64,000 bases of DNA from a bacterium. GTDB lineage: Bacteria > Verrucomicrobiota > Verrucomicrobiia > Limisphaerales > UBA11358. Shown here piece after piece: positions 59,585-64,000 of the stretch. The stretch spans positions 21,191-85,190 of the forward strand of contig JAKALA010000008.1 in NCBI GenBank assembly GCA_021813325.1, in the 5' to 3' direction. The notes beneath the pieces were generated by a model. The model saw only the letters and a program-made list of their open reading frames with translations, was not told the DNA's origin and did no database searches. Made by a program: the position numbers and the translations under genes. The first letter of the stretch is position 1, and each line of letters begins with the position of its first letter.

Positions 59585-59821
59585 TTGTTTAAATCCGCCC
59601 TTGCCGTTAAACTCGCAGGCATTATCCAGAATTAGAGACAAGCCCCGCGAAGCGTCATAAATAAGAAAGTTAAGATCAAAACCGCTACTCATCGCGGATA
59701 TGGTAAATCAAGAAAGTAAATATAACAAACATTGTCCATCTTTAATTGTCTGTTTGGCTCTTATTCAGATGTTGTCTTGCTTGGTTCCAAGTTCTCAGTT
59801 GTTTTTAAAATTCAACAGTTG

Positions 59822-60619
59822 TCAGGGGCGGTAGATTTGCTGATTGAAATATTTGACCAGACGTCGCACAAACGCACGTGGCAGGAACCGGACGAGCTGA
59901 ACTGTCAGCTTATTGGCAATCCCAGGAATAATGACCACTCGACCTCGACGAAATTGGTCATACCCATAACGGGCGACAAAGTCGGCTGACATGCCGGGAA
60001 GTTTGCGCCGACGCACCTTGTTGCCGCGGGCCACTTTACCGAAGTTGGTTTCGGTTGGTCCGGGGCAAAGCACTGAAATAACTAGATTTGTCCCGGATAA
60101 TTCAGCCGCCAACGCTTCCGTGAACGACTGAACGTAGGCTTTGCTGGCAAAATAGAGCGCCATGCACGGCCCGGGCTGAAATGCGGCGATGGATCCTACG
60201 TTTAAAATCCCGCCGTAATTGCGCTCGATCATGCCCGGCAAAAACAAACCAGTAAGCGCAGTGAGTGCAGTTTGGTTGACCTGCAAGATTTCCAATTGCC
60301 GGTTCAATGGAAGTTCGTGAAACATGCCGTGCAACCCGAAACCGGCATTATTGACCAGCATATCAACTTCAATCCCTGCCCTGCCCGCTTCTTGGAAAAC
60401 AAACTCAGCCGAATCGGGTTTGGCGAGGTCAGCCGTGATGACCTGGATTTTGATCTGAAATTTCGCACGCAGTTCAACCGCCAAAGTTTTCAATGCGTCC
60501 GTGTTGCGCGCCACCAAAACGAGATTGGATTTATCGGCGGCAAAACATTTGGCCAGTTCAAGCCCGATGCCCGAGGATGCACCGGTCACCAGCACTGTTT
60601 CTTGCCGGGGCGGATTCAT
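59822..60619 (-). CDS. Short-chain dehydrogenase/reductase
   Basis: A 265-residue classical SDR of the DltE/YqjQ-like kind. The nucleotide-binding TGASSGIGLELAK is at residues 12-24, NNAGFGLHG near 90, and the catalytic Tyr-Lys in YFASKAYVQSF with Ser in LNVGSIAAFQ. The C-terminal part has FVRRLVKYFNQQIYRP, a basic amphipathic end that could touch the membrane. Substrate unknown. It lies 10 bases after lepB and may share its transcript. The 237-base gap to the IS200-like element is AT-rich and shows no gene. Confidence 0.92.
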   Translation of the reverse strand: MNPPRQETVLVTGASSGIGLELAKCFAADKSNLVLVARNTDALKTLAVELRAKFQIKIQVITADLAKPDSAEFVFQEAGRAGIEVDMLVNNAGFGLHGMFHELPLNRQLEILQVNQTALTALTGLFLPGMIERNYGGILNVGSIAAFQPGPCMALYFASKAYVQSFTEALAAELSGTNLVISVLCPGPTETNFGKVARGNKVRRRKLPGMSADFVARYGYDQFRRGRVVIIPGIANKLTVQLVRFLPRAFVRRLVKYFNQQIYRP

Positions 60620-60629
60620 TCACGTTGGA

Positions 60630-61841
60630 CTATTGATTTCCCCAACCGAACCGGGTGGTCAACGGCCAATAAACGAAGAACGATTTCCCAATCACATTAT
60701 TCGCCGGGAAAGTTCCCCAAGAACGCGAATCGTAGCTGTTGCAGGTGTTGTCGCCCATGACCATGTAATTGTTGCCTGAGTTATCAAACACAGTTTGTTC
60801 ATCGGGAAACCGGGGAGCCAAGTTGGGAATCAAACCGAATTTTGTGTCAACAGTGCCGTTCACGTGTCCGGAATATTGGCTTTCGCGCGGCGGATCCTTG
60901 GGATCAAAACCATAAACATTTGCAAAATGTGGTGTCGAAGCGTCGAGCCGAACACCGTTGATCCGCAAATGGCGGTCATCGCCGATCTGGACTTTTTCCC
61001 CAGGCAAAGCGACTAGGCGTTTGATGTAAAATTGATCCTGCTGAGGAATTTCGGTTCCTACCGTGGCAAACACAACGATTTCACCGCGTTCAGGCTTGCG
61101 AAAGTTATAAGTTAAACGATCAACGAATAGATGATCGCCAGCCGCCAAGCGCAATTTGATGACATGATCGCCTTTGTGATAGTAATGATCGCGACTCAAT
61201 CCAGCCCGATATGCCAAGGCATCGGCGTTCGGAGGTGCTTCTCCGTAATCGGGCGGAAACCAGATGGTGTATTCATGTCCGCCCAACCGGAATCTTTGCC
61301 AGAAGTTGATCAGCTTGATGCCAACTGGCTGCGAGATGTCTTCGATGGCGCCATCATTTTGGGCTACGACGTCGATATAAGAAATGCCTTCAAAAAATTC
61401 CTTAATGCGTTCCCAACCGGTGGGAATTTGAAAGTTGGGATTGTTTCCGGGCGCCAAATAATTCTTGGAAGTGACGCCAAACAGAGTTGGCTGCATTGAT
61501 CCCGTGGGAATTTTAAACGGCTGCAAAAAGAAGGTGCGGATGGCCATGGCCACGGCCAACGCCACCAGCAGCACTTCCACGTTTTCCCGCCAAGTGGCAT
61601 TCGGATAAGGTTTTAGCCACTTTTCAGCCGCGAACTGAAGTTCTTCGGCTTTTATTCTGATGGCACCTTTGTTTGCGCCTGTGTTGATGGTGGATTTTAG
61701 ACTATCTAAAGCCGCTTGCACCGGTCCGATGGCTTGCGCTGATAAAACATCCGACTGCGATGCGAGCAGGCGCCGGTAATGTTTATGCACCACGCACGCT
61801 TCGCGGACGGTTTTGGAGATAAACCAGCGCAAAATGTTCAT
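60630..61841 (-). CDS. lepB: Signal peptidase I
   Basis: Cleaves signal peptides from exported proteins at the outer face of the inner membrane. It has 403 residues, long for the family (often 250-320). An N-terminal cytoplasmic region of about 85 residues precedes the helix VEVLLVALAVAMAIRTFFLQ. The catalytic Ser is in IPTGSMQPTL and the catalytic Lys in FYIKRLVALPGEKV; the C-terminal box is MVMGDNTCNSYDSRSWG. An insertion of about 110 residues separates the Ser and Lys boxes. lepA lies upstream, the common lepA-lepB order. Confidence 0.95.
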   Translation of the reverse strand: MNILRWFISKTVREACVVHKHYRRLLASQSDVLSAQAIGPVQAALDSLKSTINTGANKGAIRIKAEELQFAAEKWLKPYPNATWRENVEVLLVALAVAMAIRTFFLQPFKIPTGSMQPTLFGVTSKNYLAPGNNPNFQIPTGWERIKEFFEGISYIDVVAQNDGAIEDISQPVGIKLINFWQRFRLGGHEYTIWFPPDYGEAPPNADALAYRAGLSRDHYYHKGDHVIKLRLAAGDHLFVDRLTYNFRKPERGEIVVFATVGTEIPQQDQFYIKRLVALPGEKVQIGDDRHLRINGVRLDASTPHFANVYGFDPKDPPRESQYSGHVNGTVDTKFGLIPNLAPRFPDEQTVFDNSGNNYMVMGDNTCNSYDSRSWGTFPANNVIGKSFFVYWPLTTRFGWGNQ

Positions 61842-61926
61842 AAGAGTTTAAATTTTTCAGTCAGCACGGCCATGTTTGTCTTCCAGAACTGACAACTCAA
61901 TTCGGATTTTGTTCATGACTAGCGGG

Positions 61927-63717
61927 TTAGGCTTTGAGGACTTCGATGAATGCTTCCTGCGGAATGTTGACGTTGCCGATGGATTTCATCCGCTTTTTGC
62001 CTTCTTTTTGCTTCTCCAAAAGTTTGCGTTTGCGGGAGACGTCACCGCCGTAGCATTTTGCGGTCACGTCTTTCCGGAAAGCGCTCACCACTTCGGAGGC
62101 AACGATTTTGCCGCCAATGGTCGCCTGGATTTTTACTTGAAATTGCTGGCGTGGAATTACTTCCTTCAACTTTTCAGCCAGGGCGCGTCCCCTGCCCTCG
62201 GCTTTGGTGCGGTGAACAATACAGGAAAAGGCGTCCATCGGTTCGGCGTTCACCAGCATGTCGAGTTTGACCATGTCGCTTTCCAGGTAGCCCGCCGGCT
62301 CATAATCCATTGAACCAAAACCGCGGGTTATGCTTTTTATGCGATCATGGAAATCAATGAGGATCTCATTTAAAGGAATCAAGCTGGTCAACATGACGCG
62401 GCGCGAATCGAGTGTTTCCGTGTGATCCACGTTCCCGCGTTTTTCGGAGATCAAGGCCATCATGTCGCCAATATTTTCGTTCGGACAAATGACAAAGGAT
62501 TTGACCATCGGTTCCTCAATCTTGTCGATATATGTGACTTCAGGCAAAAATGCGGGATTATCGACTTCCTTTAAGATGCCGTCGGTGAGGGTGACTTTAT
62601 AGACCACGCTGGGATAAGTGGCGATAATGTCCATGTCGTATTCGCGACGAAGCCGTTCCTGCACGATTTCCAAGTGCAACAACCCGAGGAACCCGCAACG
62701 GAAGCCAAAGCCCAGCGCCACAGACGTTTCTGAAGAGTAAACGAAGGCTGAATCGTTTAACTTCAATTTTGCCATCGAAGATTTTAGCTGTTCGTAATCC
62801 GCCGTGTTGATCGGGTAAATGCCGCTGAACACCATCGGATGAATTTCCTTGAATCCAGGCAATTCACTGGACGGATTGCGAGCGTCCGTGATGGTATCCC
62901 CCATCTTAACGTCGCTTGGGGATTTGATATTCGCTGTCATGTAGCCGGTTTCACCGGCTTCAAGCTTCTCCCGCAAATAGGGCTTGGGGTTGAAACTGCC
63001 GACTTCCTTGACCTCAACGTTTCGGCCGGAATGCAACAATTTGACCATCATTCCCGGTTTAATCTCTCCGTTGAAAACGCGAATGTGGGTAACTACACCT
63101 TTGTAAGTGTCGAAATAAGAGTCAAATGCCAAGGCCTGCACGGAGGGTTCGCCGGTCGGCTTCGGCGGCGGAACTCGTTCGACAATGGCTTCCAGAATAT
63201 CATCAATGCCTATGCCTTGCTTGGCACTGCACGGAATGGCCCATTCACTGGGAATGGCCAGCACTTCTTCAAGCTGTTGCTTGGCTTGGGGCACGTTGGC
63301 GTGACCAAGGTCAATCTTGTTGATGACCGGAATGATGGTCAGGTTTTGCTTGGAAGCCAGATGAAAGTTGGCCACCGTTTGCGCTTCAACACCTTGCGCC
63401 GCATCGATCACCAGCAATGCACCTTCGCAAGCGCTCAGACTGCGGGAAACTTCGTAGGCAAAGTCCACATGGCCAGGGGTGTCGATAAGATTTAACTCAT
63501 AAGTCTCACCATTTTTGGCTTGGTAATACATGGTGACAGGATGGGCCTTGATCGTAATGCCGCGTTCGCGTTCAAGGTCCATCGCATCAAGCAATTGATC
63601 CGACATGTCCCTGGTGGCAATCGTCCCAGTTCGATGCAACAAGCGGTCGGACAACGTTGTCTTTCCGTGATCAATATGGGCAATGATGCTGAAATTTCTA
63701 ATGTGTGCCGGGTCCAT
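61927..63717 (-). CDS. lepA: Elongation factor 4 (LepA) GTPase
   Basis: A ribosome-associated GTPase linked to back-translocation and initiation efficiency. It has 596 residues, the normal size. G motifs are visible: AHIDHGKTTLSDRLL (G1), DTPGHVDF (G3) and NKIDL (G4). The EF-G-like domains follow with LEIVQERLRREYDMDIIATY, and the LepA-specific C-terminal domain has AKCYGGDVSRKRKLLEKQK. ATG 63717 follows no clear SD. lepB comes 85 bases downstream, so the two may be one unit. Confidence 0.98.
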   Translation of the reverse strand: MDPAHIRNFSIIAHIDHGKTTLSDRLLHRTGTIATRDMSDQLLDAMDLERERGITIKAHPVTMYYQAKNGETYELNLIDTPGHVDFAYEVSRSLSACEGALLVIDAAQGVEAQTVANFHLASKQNLTIIPVINKIDLGHANVPQAKQQLEEVLAIPSEWAIPCSAKQGIGIDDILEAIVERVPPPKPTGEPSVQALAFDSYFDTYKGVVTHIRVFNGEIKPGMMVKLLHSGRNVEVKEVGSFNPKPYLREKLEAGETGYMTANIKSPSDVKMGDTITDARNPSSELPGFKEIHPMVFSGIYPINTADYEQLKSSMAKLKLNDSAFVYSSETSVALGFGFRCGFLGLLHLEIVQERLRREYDMDIIATYPSVVYKVTLTDGILKEVDNPAFLPEVTYIDKIEEPMVKSFVICPNENIGDMMALISEKRGNVDHTETLDSRRVMLTSLIPLNEILIDFHDRIKSITRGFGSMDYEPAGYLESDMVKLDMLVNAEPMDAFSCIVHRTKAEGRGRALAEKLKEVIPRQQFQVKIQATIGGKIVASEVVSAFRKDVTAKCYGGDVSRKRKLLEKQKEGKKRMKSIGNVNIPQEAFIEVLKA

Positions 63718-64000
63718 TTATAAAATCAAAACTGTCGCAAATCCAAATTGCGATTCGAGCGCAACAGAATATCTGGATTAATTATGAAGAAAAGGAAATT
63801 TGAGGTTTGCCAAGACTCATATCCAACGGAATTGACAATGCTACCCAAGGACAAAAAAACATTGTTCGCTAAAAGAGGGTGTTACGAAAGCCAAAGCATG
63901 ACACTTTGATTTCATTGGGCATTTTGCGAATTTGTGTTGTATGTCGGCGAAACTGACCTTGCGGTTTGCCGCTCAAGGTCCAGCGGGAGTTGAACTGGCA
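63718..64000. other. Window end, no recognisable gene
   Basis: The upstream region of lepA. On the minus strand a frame is open from 64000 to a TAG at about 63879, so the 3' end of an outside gene is possible, but its 40 residues match nothing I know. ACCTTGCGG-TTTG-CCG...CAAGGT near 63956-63979 is an imperfect hairpin. I could not fold the last bases into a tRNA. Confidence 0.35.

Noticed and set aside
63940-64000. Possible tRNA 3' end at the window edge (GTTCAACTCCCGC on the minus strand)
   Set aside because: The flanking bases do not give a 5-bp T-stem and no acceptor or anticodon arm can be built within the window.

Overview
The window looks like a chromosomal segment of a Verrucomicrobia-type bacterium, probably close to the Pedosphaera/Limisphaerales group. 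This is inference from gene content. The signs are pseudopilins with [20 protein letters not shown], four Gfo/Idh/MocA oxidoreductases (three with twin-arginine leaders), ThuA and DUF1080 proteins, PPi-type phosphofructokinase, large Ig/LamG secreted proteins and an in-gene GTGCQPV palindromic element. Most starts lack a clear Shine-Dalgarno sequence. I saw no rRNA, tRNA, CRISPR array or SusC/SusD pair.

Layout. 1-9.9 kb is mostly housekeeping: metH (runs off the left edge and carries a remarkable palindromic element), a DUF309 protein coupled to a TIGR01777 epimerase, a CoA-binding protein, PPi-phosphofructokinase, a GmhB-like phosphatase followed by glmS, and a coiled-coil protein with a pseudopilin-like tail. 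10-19.7 kb holds a Tat-exported oxidoreductase, uppS-rluA, an L7Ae-like protein coupled to a DEAD-box helicase, an MFS transporter, and an Agl23-like membrane protein coupled to apbE.

19.7-28.3 kb is an accessory sugar-oxidation island. A leftward set (Gfo/Idh, DoxX-like, Gfo/Idh, discoidin-like protein) diverges from a rightward set (TIM-barrel isomerase, Gfo/Idh, DUF1080 hydrolase, ThuA) that ends at a strong terminator. The composition fits oxidative (3-keto) glycoside metabolism, partly outside the cytoplasm.

29-33 kb carries an FN3 protein, a pseudopilin, an unknown membrane protein and a NarX/NarL-like two-component pair. 33-46.4 kb is a mannose-glycan island: sulfatase, SGNH esterase, GH92 and a divergent GH38-type mannosidase on the plus strand; a phosphodiesterase-TPR protein, an esterase and a Tat-exported GH2 beta-mannosidase on the minus strand. 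A large PA14/OB-like membrane histidine kinase and a double-receiver AraC regulator (46.8-52 kb) sit next to it and may control it.

52-59.6 kb contains a pseudopilin gene remnant, two very large secreted beta-sandwich proteins (one with two frameshifts in its LamG domain) and an IS200-like element whose transposase lacks the first His of the HUH motif. The window closes with an SDR, lepB and lepA on the minus strand.
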